In this document: piece after piece, positions 33,868 through 45,252 of the stretch
Position numbering within the stretch: position 1 is the first letter of the stretch
Layout: each line of letters opens with the position of its first letter
From: Sepiola atlantica
Taxonomy: Eukaryota > Mollusca > Cephalopoda > Sepiida > Sepiolidae
Length of the DNA stretch: 64,000 nucleotides
Direction of reading: 5' to 3'
NCBI GenBank assembly: GCA_963556195.1
Contig: OY744532.1
Location: forward strand, 104,881,083 to 104,945,082
Notes under the pieces: model-generated
Seen by the model: the letters and a program-made list of their open reading frames with translations, nothing else
Told to the model about the DNA's origin: nothing
The model's database searches: none
Program-made: the position numbers and the translations under genes

Positions 33868-34648
33868 TGTTGGATAATGGCCCTATGGGAATGGACGTAT
33901 CTGTTGGAAATCGTTGACTTGACTTGCGCGAATTAGCGTGAGTGGACCCGTGCAGTCGAGTGCAGAATAAGGGCTGTTATCACAGTCGGAGCTCACAGAC
34001 GTGACAGGGTCACCGCGTGACGAGACCTCAGATCAAGGGTCAATGCGCACCTGCGAGAGGCTCTGTGACGTCACGGGCCTTTGTGTGGGAAGCAGAGGGA
34101 TCCGTGACGTCACTCGTTCTTCGTAAGAAGCGAGTTTTAGCAGTCTGCGTTTTGGAGGCGAACCTATCAGACGTGATTTTTACCATGTAGTCTGCAACTT
34201 ACATAGGGGAATTATTTCCCTAAGAAAATACAGGCGAGAGATCTTCCCCCCCACGAATGGTTAAGACTTAATTGATAAGTTATTACGAAAGCAGTAATTT
34301 GCTCTCTCTCTCTCTCTCAACGTTAGTGAATATCTCCCAGCTGACGAATAACTAACGCCTGAAATGAAACAGAAATTAAATTTAAAAGATTGTTTGTCTT
34401 CGTAGTCGGTCATGAAGTTTTTGTTGTTTCGGCAGAAAGAAAGAAGAAAGAATTTAACCACTAGATTACACGCCCCTCCACGCGACGAGGAAAGAAGAGA
34501 AAGTACGAGAAATGTAAAGGTATGCAAACTATATGATTTATGGTGTTAAATAAATGACGAGTGTTTAAACGAGAACCGCCACAGCCCGTTCCATGAATAG
34601 TATACAAACCGAGTACTGCCGCGGCCCAAGCAGAGCAACTATGCAACA
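33868..34648. mobile_element. Solo LTR, family L1, long form, inserted in LINE
   Basis: Begins TGTTGGATAATGGC and ends GCAACA, with TGTTG/CAACA inverted termini. The flanks CTAT and TTAT differ at one base and may be the target duplication. It shares ACCCGTNCAGTCGAGTGCA, CAGTCGGAGCTCACAGACG and CTCCACGCGACGAGGAAAG with the LTR at 55843, but has ~275 bp that the other lacks. LINE frames read continuously across it. No internal retroelement region is present, so recombination between two LTRs is the likely origin. Confidence 0.75.
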
Positions 34649-35520
34649 TTATTAGTCATGGCAATCAGCGATTTGAGAGGTTTGTTATAATTGTTAAAAG
34701 AACGGAGCTTTATTTTAGTAGCATTAAATGTAACTATCCAATGTTGGCTATATTTCACAACAGACTGGAGGTCATTATCTAAAGAGTCGGCCATTGTGTT
34801 TAATATGTGTGTGTTCGTTTTGTCTACATGTCAAGAATAGAGCGTTATATCAGCAGGAGATATACTCCTTTCGGGCGCAATTGCATCACAGAGGTCTTTT
34901 ATAAAAACCAGGAATAATAACTTTCCAAAAATCGACCCCTGGGCACACCCGCATTAATGTTATATTCTTTAGATGTACGGCTATCGAAGACAACCTGTGT
35001 TTTTCTTTTGGCTAAGAAGGATTTTATTATATAAAATAATTAATTTTCATTAGAAAACCTTCATGCCAGACGTTGTCAAAAGCTTTGGATATATCAAGCG
35101 CTTTAATCCTAGCTTAACTTGCTTTATTCAGCGTATAGTATATGCGTTCAGAGATGACCGTTAGGATATCTGCAGTAGAACAGGCTTGCTTAAATCTATA
35201 CTGTTGGTCAGAAAAAAGTTTAGTAATTACGACGTGGCGGACTATTGTTATATTGATTAATAATTCAAAGATTTTAGTAAAGAGCTGGAGTAGACTGATG
35301 GAGCGATAATTATGCGGTCAATTCTTTAAGTAAAATTCTTGAACACTAGTACAACAGAAGAAATTTCCCAGCTATCAGGGAAGTAAGATTCGACATGGGA
35401 TTTGGTATATAGTTCGGATAGGACAAAGGACAGCTCAGCAAAGCATTTCTTTAATATTATAAAAGGCATAGGATCCGACCCACATGCTACGGTGCAAAGG
35501 TTTTTATGATATCAAGGACA

Positions 35521-36420
35521 TGAGAAGTGTAGCTTCTGTCCGTAGTGGGAAAGTGTCGAGGGAATGGTTTCTTGAGTCCAAGGTAGAGTGTAAGACTAAC
35601 CGCTGGACAAGCAGTTCAGTTTCATCATTGTGGTTTTTGTATATAACAGGAATTGTCGGCTGTCCATTATTCACCGCACCATTAGATTTTCCAGAAATCG
35701 TACTGTCCGATCGCTTGTGGATCCATCTCCTCATGTTCTTTTGATATTAACAGAAGTTTCGGAGGTATTGTCCTCAATTTCTGAACTGCGAGTATCAACT
35801 TCTAAAATTCAAGAAGGACTGAAACAAATTTCCCTTCTCTATTTCCAAGTTACACCAAATGAAAGTGTTGCATTTTCACTTTTCCGATGGGTGTGTATAA
35901 ACTGTTATATACCCGTGTCGTCGTCGTCGTGAACCTTGGTTGGGGACAACACCTAGACACTTCTTCTCTACTTGAGGCTCGCCTGTGAAAACAGACAGCA
36001 TCGACCATACATCGATTGGTTTCATCGACTTCCTCTGGGGAGGACTTCTGACCTTTAAGGTATCACTCAAACCCTTCGGCCCAAACACGGCGCTCGTTAT
36101 GTAAACAAAAGTATCGAACGTAAATCACTTATTCGCCTTCTTGAATCGTGTCACGCGGTCATTTGGAAGCTGGTGAATCGCCATAACCGTCTTATAATCA
36201 CGACAGTTTCACATGAGTTGATTAAAACTTTTCTTTCAGTTTTTTATTTGTATTTATTTTTTTATTGTTTTGCTGTCTTTATTAGAATAAGCCAAAGAAA
36301 GACACCCTAAATCGGAAATAGAAATTCTTCATTTATGCTAATGCGGATGATAGCCTTGGCGCATTGAACACAAGCCATTTCCAAGAAATCAAAGGCAATA
36401 GTTTCGCTTGTTTGACGAGT
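35521..36420. other. Unannotated stretch, possibly more LINE at its start
   Basis: Positions 35521-35870 on the minus strand may extend the LINE upstream of the RT core, but no motif is clear. The rest is mixed sequence with a GTCGTCGTCGTCG run near 35919. A 70-codon minus-strand frame at 35876-36088 is unrecognised. Confidence 0.3.
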
Positions 36421-36421
36421 T

Positions 36422-36733
<312 letters not shown>

Positions 36734-36739
36734 AATAAT

Positions 36740-37384
36740 AATAATAACAAGAGGAAACTATGCTGATCATGATATTAATCTTAATAATGGCATTCACTAA
36801 TAATGATAATAAACATATTAAGCATAATAACAGTAAATTTTGATACAGTTCTAATATTAATAAGAAATATTTTTTATGAATAATAATGATGATAATGACT
36901 TAATACTTATATTAAAGATAATAATAAAATATTATCGGGACCTGTGGAAAGTCCACGTTGCTTTCTATATTAATCTGTATGATTATATTCCTTTTTACTT
37001 AATAAATGTCTGTCAGAGGCAATACTATTAAAAACAAATTGACTCTTTCTTCTTCCGTAAAAATAAGTGTCATTTTCATCTAATTATTCTTAAATAAATA
37101 AGACGAATATGCCCCTCCTATAGTTGTTTTTTTTTAATTTCAGTAATTTAATTGTTTTTAAAACAATAAACATTCCCTGTCTTATTGGCAGTTAAACATT
37201 CATGAAATCAATAAAACTAATGTCAATTTTTTAAATGTACTTATTTTGAATTGAACAGTTTTAGTCCACGGGACGACATCATTTGATTTTGGAACAAGTC
37301 CGCTTTTGGAACATTCCACGCTTCTTTTCTGCCAGCTCGTTTGACTAATTGGTCTAGTGGTCTCCATCATTTCGATGTTTGGAT
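36740..37384. other. AT-rich stretch with scattered AAT
   Basis: Contains CTATGCTGATCATGATATTA, related to the GAA-tract repeat at 38150. A possible box A (TTGGTCTAGTGGTCTC) lies near 37350 without a partner box B. Confidence 0.35.
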
Positions 37385-37575
37385 GCCTCATTGTAATACA
37401 GATTTATGGAACTCTCTTCTTGCTGACTGTTTTTTTTTCTGGCTATAGCCTTGGTCCTTTTCAAGACTAAGGCCAATAGGCATCCCCTCTCTTTGTGATA
37501 ATTATATTTCGTTCTTGTTAGCTCTTTACATCAAGTGGTTTCATGAGCGATTTCTATGAAAAAAACGGTCATTCT
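37385..37575 (+). mobile_element. SINE family B, 3' part
   Basis: TTAGCTCTTTACATCAAGTG and GTTTCATGAGCGATTTCTAT match the 3' ends of the copies at 50195 and 57068. The head and middle are too diverged to align by eye. Confidence 0.5.
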
Positions 37576-37664
37576 AAAATGGGTAAAGTCAGAATTTTGT
37601 TACCATCGCGACATCAGATTAATCATCAGCCACAATCTTTGCTGATCGCACAATCTCATTGGTT

Positions 37665-37935
37665 AGTTATCTTCCTCCCACAAGGTAAGATGTGACACAA
37701 GGTCGGGAAAGTAGGATTTGAAAAACCAGCGCTCGAGAATTTGAGCACTTCGCCCATTAAAAATTGCCTGCGCAGCCCCGTCGGCATACCCCGGTAGGGG
37801 CGCCTCAGACAGTAAGCAATAAACTTACTCCTCCCGAAAGAGGGGAGGCGAAGCCTGAGAGGGTGCACCTCCTAGAACTACACAGGACCAGACAACCCCA
37901 ATAGACCGGCGTAAATCCAGACCCAAAGGCCCGGA
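37665..37935 (-). mobile_element. U2-headed SINE, head missing
   Basis: The minus-strand body includes CTCGAGCGCTGG, the CTCCCC-type hairpin region and CGGGGTATGCCGACGGGGC. The sequence stops at GGATTTACGCCGG-type sequence before the U2 head, where a different tandem repeat begins. The 5' truncation matches the usual behaviour of target-primed retroposition. Confidence 0.7.
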
Positions 37936-37936
37936 C

Positions 37937-38460
37937 AACGTACGTACGAACATGGAATGCCTTAGCATCTTATTATATAGATAATAATGATAATAATAAT
38001 AAGAAAAAAAAAGAAAACAAAAAAGAAGAAGAAAAAAGAAAGATGAAGAAGAAAAGAAAGAAGAAAAAAGCAAGAAGAAGATGAAGAAGAAGAAAAAAAA
38101 TAGAACAAAGAAGAAGAAGAGAAAGAAGAAGGTGAAGAGGAAGAAGAAAAATATGCTGCTGATTATATTAATCTTCATAATGACATTCACATGGTTTATT
38201 AGGTGTGTGAAAGGTGATAACGTACGTACGAACATGGAATGCCTTAGCATCTTATTATATAGATAATAATGATAATAATAAGAAGAAAAAGAAGAAAACA
38301 AAAAAGAAGAAGAAAAGAAAGAAGAAAAAAGAAAAAAGAAGAAGAAGAAGAAGAAGAAAAAAATAGAACAAAGAAGAAGAAGAAGAAGAAGAAGAAGAAG
38401 AAGAAGAAGAAGAAGAGAAAGAAGAAGGTGAAGAAGAAGAAGAAAATATGCTGCTGATTA
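37937..38460 (+). repeat. ~282-bp tandem duplication with GAA/polypurine tracts
   Basis: AACGTACGTACGAACATGGA occurs at 37937 and 38219. Each unit has TTAGCATCTTATTATATAG, a 130-170-bp purine-only stretch rich in GAA and AAG, and ATATGCTGCTGATTATATTA. Long Lys/Glu or Ser/Phe frames here come from the tract. Confidence 0.85.
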
Positions 38461-39540
38461 TATTAATCTGCATAATGACATTCACGACGAATAAGAATAC
38501 CGTTTAATAAATATATGAAACATAATTCATGTAAACAGAAATAATAACAATAAAACGCTAATACAGTTGTAATATTAGTGAATAAATAAATTTTATGATA
38601 ATTCTAATAAATACCATTAATAATAATAATATCAATGGTAATAATAAAATATGCCACTGATATTTTTGATACTATTTATATTAATGACAGTTACTATTAA
38701 TACTAACTAAAAACACTTCATAATAATAATAGTTATAATACAAATTTTACATCTTTTAATAATAAAAAGGGTTAATACATTTGTCATATTTGTTAAAAGA
38801 ATACATTTTTCATAATAATCAGTATCATAATAATAATCATGATATAAGATTTTGATTAATATTACGATATTTGTTTAAAATTACATGACGAGTTCGAATG
38901 CAAAACGCGATAAATCCAATCTGTTTAAATTGAGGCATAAAACAATAAAAGAGATAACCCTATCAAAGGTAGACTTCAACTAAAAGCTTATTTTATTTGA
39001 AAGCAAACAGAAATCATGCCGGTATCATATTATGCAAACCATAATTTGGGGACGTAGTCGAGTGTTGAAATGGCACACTATAAATCGTGATAGTTTCGTA
39101 ATTTTGAAAATGGCGTTTATCGCGTTTTGCGGTCGAACTCTTCACATTTAATTTTACTAAAAATAATCACTGAGAATTCAGGTTAGTTTCGGGTTGAGTT
39201 ATTTTTAGTTTACGGTTAGGTTAGGGTGATAAAATAGAAATAAAACTGTTTGATTGTTAGGTGAAGTTCGTTAACGAACATTATCGTCACTTTTACTTAG
39301 CCAAAAACAGGTATTTTCCATCAGGGTCATTTTTTGTGTTATGTCGTCGCTAATGTATGAATTAAAAATAAACCCAACCCCCCAAAATTAAAAATTAAAG
39401 ATTATTTAAAAGTAGAATCACCACCATTGATATTTAAAACAAAAAAAGTAATTTGGATGAGACAATAAAAGTAAATCCCCCCACTACAAGTTTCCCGTTC
39501 ACAAAATTGAGAAACTAGCTGGTTATACGTCTCAATTCAT
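38461..39540. other. No recognisable gene
   Basis: AT-rich with scattered AAT units up to ~38850. The phrase GGTTAGGTTAGGGTGAT near 39225 is telomere-like. A short match to the fold-back element at 11637 follows at 39555-39605. Confidence 0.35.
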
Positions 39541-39941
39541 CACTAACGGTGCTGTAAAGGGTGCTTATTTTACGTTAAATTTATATAGGAAAGTGATCCC
39601 CCAACTAAAAATCATAATTATTTCATTTGCTTGCTTGCAGATTTTTTCAGTATGTTTACTAAACACGTAGAATTTAAAATTAACCGATATTGCTCACAAT
39701 TTTCAATGTATGCAAACAGAAATCGGCATTTTAAAGGTTATCAAATTATACAAATACGGCAACGAACTTCTGTGCTAAATATCATAGGATAATTTCAAGG
39801 ATGGAACGGGATTGGCACTATCGGTCAGCTTAATGCTGGAGTAAGTGATGTCAGTCTCAAGGAGGTGGGATTAAAGACTATGATAATCACCGATGGTTTC
39901 GTACAAAATCAAAGGTACGAAAAGAAAATAAGTATAAAAGA

Positions 39942-39943
<2 letters not shown>

Positions 39944-40004
<61 letters not shown>

Positions 40005-40016
40005 GTATATATATGC

Positions 40017-40050
<34 letters not shown>

Positions 40051-40243
40051 GTATATGTATGCATATATATATGTATATATATGCATATATATATGTATAT
40101 ATATATGTATATATATGCATATATATATGTGTATATATATATGTATGTATATATATATAAATGTATATATACATATGTATATATATACATATATATATAC
40201 ATATATATATACATATATATATGTATATATACATATATATACA
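39944..40243. repeat. 300-bp compound (TA)n with palindromic organisation
   Basis: The left half uses GTATAT and GCATAT variants, and the right half uses the complementary ATACATAT variants, so the array is an imperfect inverted repeat centred near 40150. Long Tyr/Ile frames on both strands are artefacts. Confidence 0.9.
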
Positions 40244-40760
40244 TCTTGTCACGAATGCCGCCGGTCGGGACCACCGAAAGACATTACGTGACAATGATAA
40301 AAAAAAGTTTTTTAAAAAAGTCCGGAGTGGCTCGTATTATCCCAGGTTCAAATAAAACGTGATATGGGATGGGGATTTCTCCAATATAAAATACCGTCAG
40401 GAAACAAACAAAAGATACGAAGAAACGACAAAAAGACATTAGGACTTAAATTTATATTCATTTATTTAATGAAACTGTATACTAGAAAAAAGGGGAGTGT
40501 ATCTATAAAACAAAACGAAATAAACATCAAAACAAAAGTATATTCTTAAGAAGAGGGGGGGATTGTCTATCCTATCCCTATAGTAGCAGGATTCATTTCT
40601 ACACAAAAAAATATACACATATATAACAGCCCTAGGGGACGAATGTCCGTGAAGCGATATTCAGGTTGTTACTTACAAATGGATGCACCTGTAGTTTTGA
40701 AATACATTTTTTTCTCAGGAAAAACAATTCCTGGCTGGTTAGTTGTTCTCTGCTTGGTTC
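40244..40760. other. No recognisable gene
   Basis: TTGTCACG and CGTGACAA form an 8-bp inverted pair at 40246-40293. Otherwise nothing is placed. Confidence 0.35.
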
Positions 40761-40763
40761 AGC

Positions 40764-40950
40764 GGGTCGTCTCGCCCGAGCCGAGGGCGGCTATAATTCC
40801 ATTTTCAACAGGCTCGTCTCGCCCGAGCCGAGGGCGGCTATAATTCCATTTTCAACAGGCTCGTCCCGCCCGAGATGAGGGCGGCTATAATTCCATTTTC
40901 AATAGGCTCGTCTCGCCCGAGCCGAGGGCGGCTTCGCGTGCGGCTTCGCG
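40764..40950 (+). repeat. 47-bp GC-rich tandem repeat
   Basis: Units start at 40764 (diverged start), 40811, 40858 and 40905. The unit is GGCTCGTCTCGCCCGAGCCG followed by AGGGCGGCTATAATTCCATT and TTCAACA. A CGCCC/GGGCG hairpin lies in each. The last unit ends in a duplicated 12-mer, TTCGCGTGCGGC. Confidence 0.9.
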
Positions 40951-41128
40951 TGCGGCTGAAGTGTTTGTCTTCACTCTCTCTTTTTATCTCTCTTTTTCTG
41001 ACGTCATTCGAGTCGCATTATTATAATTTCTCGGTCGTGTATAAATATGCAAAAATGAATCCCATCTCTCTCCGTAAACCGGAGGTCGTTAGTTCGAATC
41101 CCGATAGCTCTCTCTACATTTTGTAACA

Positions 41129-41217
41129 ATATATATACATATAAATATATATATACATATAAATATATATATATACATAAAAATATATCTATATATATAT
41201 ATATATATATATATATC
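41129..41217. repeat. (TA)n microsatellite with ATACATA units
   Basis: Mixture of TA and AAATATATATATACATA units. A tRNA-like GTTAGTTCGAATCCCGATAG lies just upstream at 41086-41106, so this may be a SINE tail. Confidence 0.85.
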
Positions 41218-41835
41218 ATAATATAATAAGACTTTGGAATTTTAAGTGAGTTTATTGAACTTTCTATATTATTTGATTTGATTTATTTATCGTTGTAATA
41301 ATTAACATAAACATTGGATACTTTTCATTTCATCGATTGTTGACGCATTTCGCGACTGGATAACTTTGTCAGCTCTTTCAATTTCTCGTATTTGGACTGG
41401 TACTCATCGCCTGGATTAATCTTCAGTCAACCCTCTGGATGTCTATCCTGGTTATGTTTTTCAAATTGTATGACTTGGATGGATTATATAGCTTTAACAA
41501 AAAAGTATGTTTTTGGGTTGATATATTTGATGTTATATATTTTTATGTATTTTTGTATATATTTTTATATATATTCAAAGTTTTATTTTATTACCTGTAG
41601 TTGTATAACTGCGGTAATTGTCCCTTGAAGAGAAGAATTATCTTTGAAAACTCATGAGCTAAGATACTTTGCTTGAACTTTGAATTCTAATAAAATTTGA
41701 TTGACACCTTATTTTATTACTTCATTTCATATTATAATATTAATACTCTATCCAGTATATTGCGCTTCAGTTTTTATCCGGATGTTTCACTAATGATAAG
41801 ATATTAGTTGACGCTTATACCTTTTGTTGGATTGC

Positions 41836-41838
<3 letters not shown>
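41218..41838. other. No recognisable feature
   Basis: AT-rich. A 78-codon frame at 41392-41628 is low complexity and has no motif. Confidence 0.35.

Positions 41839-41911
<73 letters not shown>
41839..41911. repeat. (TA)n microsatellite
   Basis: 73 bp of TA. Confidence 0.97.
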
Positions 41912-41915
<4 letters not shown>

Positions 41916-42281
41916 GAAACCGTGCCCCGGCGTTGTCGCGAGAATATGAAATAATGATTAGACAATAAAAAAATAAATATTAGTCTATCACTTGAAAAAA
42001 CTTTAAAAAACAAACATAGTTTTAAAGCAATTAAGCTTGGGATATGCGTCAAAACATTTTTCTTTTCATATGCATTGAATTAGTAATATTTAATATAATT
42101 TATGACCTTTATTTTTGGGGAGGAGTTAAAGTATTTTACAGCACTGTAAATAAAATTTAAGTCACGTAAATTACTGATATTGGATGATTTTTCTGTTGTT
42201 TTTTTTAATTGTTACTGTTTAAATGTTTAATGATTCTATTATATTACCACCCAGGCAACGACGGGACACGGGCTATGCTAG
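41912..42281 (+). mobile_element. Putative non-autonomous Helitron-like element
   Basis: The left end is TATGAAACCGTGCCCCGGCG followed by TTGTCGCG. The right end is CCCAGGCAACGACGGGACAC, then GGGCTATGCTAG before a T. The right end has the CTAG-T terminus expected of Helitrons, and CCGTGCCCCGGCGTTGTC at the left is an imperfect inverse of the right-end GC-rich block. There is no coding sequence in 370 bp. The paired inverted subterminal blocks fit a Helentron-type element better than a classical one. Confidence 0.5.
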
Positions 42282-43664
42282 TAAATAAATAAACCGAAAC
42301 AACTAAAATGTCACGTTTTCCCGCTCTGTTGGGATACTGGATTTCATCTGTGCTGTGTTATGTCCGGGGCGAGATCTTCTTGGATTGAGGCAATTATCAA
42401 AGAGGTGATTTTTAGCAGTCCAGAAATCGTAAATCTAAAATCAAAACAATAAATACCTTATATTAATCAGGGAAAATCGATCAACGTTAATTCTACTTTG
42501 AATTATGAAAAACGTCTGATGTGTTTTCGTTAATAAGAACATATCCAATAGTTGTCTTCAAACGAAATTGAGACACTCCGATATTCCTTTATTCTACGAA
42601 TATAGTCATAACGATTGAAAGAACGAAAATGAAATTGAGAAAACGTTCGTTATGTATATGAATAATTGAACGTTGTTTTCATACGAATAAATAAATTGTT
42701 TTTTTTTAATAATATGTTTGTAAAACGAGAATTATGTTAGTAAAATAATTAGTTTTGTAAATGAATACGTTTTACTGAATGGAGGGATAGGAGACGCCAC
42801 CTTTCAATTACAATTTTTTGTTTGTTTATTATTCTGTAATTATATTCGATTATTCACGAATAGGATTGTAACCAGTCAGCTGGCCATAAAAGAAGGAGAA
42901 TAAGCTCAAGGGAGCGATCCGTATTTAATTAGTTAAGATATAATGGGTGAAAGACAATATCACGGAATCAAAAGATGAAACAATAACGAACAGAGCTGGA
43001 AAATGTATCCGATGAAGAAAAAGTCCCGGTTTAAGGAAGTAGTAGATTTTTGCGTGTGAGTAAAAGTTACTCCGGCTTCCTGTATGTATGAATTTTTGAA
43101 AGAATCAGGTATGCCGGATTTAATGTAGGATATTATTAAATCGAATGAAACTGCCTGATAATTTGTGAAAACATGCATCAGTTGTTGGCATAAAGCGTGC
43201 TATATAGCGATTCTATATAGCGCTTGTGTTTAATGGGATATAATGAATTTAGTTGCAGGGGGAAATTATTTTCTTTATTATATAGATAAACCTTATAAGT
43301 ACAGATTTACTTAGTTTTGCTGTCGACATTTTCAATAGAAGAAGGTGTGAAAGAGTTACTAAGTCTATATTCGATATTTATTTGTGTCTTATCTGTTCGA
43401 TTTTTCTCGTGATTAAATGTTTGCTAACGCTTTCTATGATCAACTGTCAACATTGTGATTAAAATTGGAGAAAATCTAAGTAAATACGTCCACAAAATTG
43501 ATTCATGAAAATGAAAGATGTGCGCATCTATTTCTGTCCAAAAGTCTGGGCGCCAACGTGGGCGTCATTCTGGCTGTTATTTCCCGTCCTTATGCCGCCT
43601 CTCAACGTTATTCTGATCGTCTAAAGTATGTTCAAGTTATTAATGATGATATGCATCGTGACGT

Positions 43665-43666
<2 letters not shown>
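42282..43666. other. No recognisable feature
   Basis: AT-rich sequence. An 83-codon frame at 43498-43749 runs into a (TA)n array. Its first 58 residues are of normal composition but match no family I know. Confidence 0.3.
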
Positions 43667-43713
<47 letters not shown>

Positions 43714-43763
43714 GATTATTCATATATATATAAGTATATATATATTTAAATATATATATATAT
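43667..43763. repeat. (TA)n microsatellite
   Basis: 45 bp of TA, a short unique link, then a second 30-bp run. Confidence 0.93.
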
Positions 43764-43856
43764 TAATTAATTAATTAATCAAGTTCAAATACATTAATAA
43801 AATGAACATAAAACTAGTATTTTAAAAAGTGCTAAATAACAAGTAGAGAATTTATA

Positions 43857-44013
43857 AAATCACATAAACGATATTATAGTCTATTCCAATAAACCAACGT
43901 TTCAGTGTGTTTACATCTCTTCAAATATTTTAGTGTTATTCAGTATGTGAAGAGATGTGATGACATCGAACCATTTATTAGTTGGCGTAGATTATAATAT
44001 CGTTTATGTGATT
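43857..44013. mobile_element. Small fold-back element
   Basis: AATCACATAAACGATATTAT at the left is inverted at 43985-44013. A second inner pair is ACATCTCTTC / GAAGAGATGT. Total ~157 bp, followed at once by a (TA)n array. Confidence 0.75.
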
Positions 44014-44017
44014 ATTA

Positions 44018-44018
<1 letters not shown>

Positions 44019-44076
<58 letters not shown>
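44019..44076. repeat. (TA)n microsatellite
   Basis: TA with two ATTATA breaks. It adjoins the 3' end of the SINE that follows. Confidence 0.93.
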
Positions 44077-44091
44077 ATTATTTATAAATAA

Positions 44092-44262
44092 TATTTTTAA
44101 ATTAACACATATACACATGTGTTTCATGCCAAACCTACAATCATCAGTATGGAAGGAGACCATCCCTGCCGGTCACATGGCTCGAACCCAAATACAAAAG
44201 TCATATTTAACTACGTAGTCGGTGCGCGTACCGATGTGTTCACCATGCATTGCCGTAAAAAT
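44092..44262 (-). mobile_element. tRNA-headed SINE, family A
   Basis: On the minus strand: a GGTGAACACATCGGTACGCG region near box A, GGTTCGAGCCATGTGACC-like box B, CCATACTGATGATTGTAGG, TGAAACACATGTGTATATGT and an AT end. Confidence 0.75.
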
Positions 44263-44292
44263 ACCGTAGAAAATATGCACAATCGATAACAC

Positions 44293-44294
<2 letters not shown>

Positions 44295-44345
<51 letters not shown>

Positions 44346-44382
44346 TAATTTTAAATAAATAATATTATATATATATATATAT
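44295..44382. repeat. Two (TA)n runs
   Basis: 48 bp of TA at 44295-44342 and 18 bp at 44365-44382. The second abuts the 3' end of the Penelope-like remnant. Confidence 0.93.
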
Positions 44383-44387
44383 AGTAA

Positions 44388-45085
44388 GCTATGAAAATAT
44401 ATTTATGGCAATTAAGCTACACAGAGGCTCCCGCGTTTCATCCCCGAGAAGAATCTTCAGGCTAAAATGCATTGAGTTATTTTTGCCGGATGTGTTTATA
44501 TACACAACTAGCTAGTTAACCAATAAGATTATTTGTTATTCTCTCAGCCAATACGTCCTATATCCTGTGCTATTGTTTTATTTTCTATAGATTGGCCTAA
44601 ATCCTGTTTCTTTTGTTGTGTCAATATAATAGGTGAATTTATTTTTACACGTGGTTCCTTGTGTTTCAATTTTAGATTTTAGTTAAGATTTTGTTTAGTT
44701 TTGTTTTGTTTTTTACTTATTTGTTTGTGTATTTATTTATTTATTTATCGTTATCCTAAGGTAAATTTATTTCTGTGTAAGCAGCTGTTTGCTATCTCAC
44801 TTCTACAGTTTAATAGATTTCCGAGATCTTTAAAGTTTAGGATTTCAAATTTTTCATCCAGGAATAATCTACACGGGTCGTCTATTTTCTTTGAACTCCC
44901 AATAGTGGTTTGCTAGTGCTGTTTTAATTCGACGTTCTCTGGTTTTAAATGTGCTTTTGTGGTCATAATATTTGGTGTTAAAATCTAGGGAGGTCATACC
45001 CACGTAGTACTTCTTGTTATTCGGTCTTTCCTTGGCAAATATTGTGGCTTGGTAAACTATTTCTAGGTTTTCGCAGCTTACTACC
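44388..45085 (-). mobile_element. Penelope-like element remnant with GIY-YIG endonuclease
   Basis: The minus-strand frame reads YQATIFAKERPNNKKYYVGM, then TSLDFNTKYYDHKSTFKTRE, then KTALANHYWEF. This is the GIY-YIG pattern (here I-F then YYVG, with the downstream R/H region and the N-HYWEL block) found fused to reverse transcriptase in Penelope-like elements. After an internal deletion the reading resumes in another frame with DEKFEILNFKDLGNLLNCRS and IANSCLHRNKF. The 3' UTR extends to ~44388 and is shared with 63135-63405. The RT domain is absent. It is dead. Confidence 0.7.
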
Positions 45086-45183
45086 TAGCTCTACTTATGT
45101 GTTGTGCACTGTTGAAGGAAATACTGAAAATTAATACATAAAAAATTATATTACCGTATAAAAGTGTATATGGATACATGAAA

Positions 45184-45188
<5 letters not shown>

Positions 45189-45247
<59 letters not shown>
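45189..45247. repeat. (TA)n microsatellite
   Basis: 59 bp of TA. Confidence 0.97.

Positions 45248-45252
<5 letters not shown>

Larger units (their letters stand above)
32986..35520 (-). mobile_element. Non-LTR retrotransposon remnant carrying nested insertions
   Basis: Minus-strand LINE covering the RT domain to the 3' end. Readable pieces in order: RPISLL-like SVYSSSLLKS near 35290; motif A, ALDISKAFDNVWHEGFL, at 35060-35105; motif B, GVPRG, at 34934-34951; motif C as SPADITLYS at 34843-34866, where the usual YADD is lost. STLPESPTSKLLTLKFTGNM follows near 33800, after a solo LTR that splits the frame at 33868-34648. After a (TA)n interruption and a tRNA-SINE, the C-terminal part continues to QKFKGNANKHLAAQL near 33085 and a 3' UTR ending about 32990. 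The fragments shift frame repeatedly. It is an old copy that later elements used as a target. Confidence 0.85.

Noticed and set aside
38081..38457. Lys/Glu-rich frames and the opposite Ser/Phe-rich frames
   Set aside because: Artefacts of purine tracts.
39865..40362. 165-codon Tyr/Ile-rich frame and its minus-strand counterparts
   Set aside because: Translation of a (TA)n array in several frames on both strands.
40764..40950. CRISPR-like array
   Set aside because: Units are directly adjacent tandem copies without unique spacers, in animal-type DNA.
44701..44916. 71-codon plus-strand frame
   Set aside because: It is the opposite strand of the GIY-YIG remnant.
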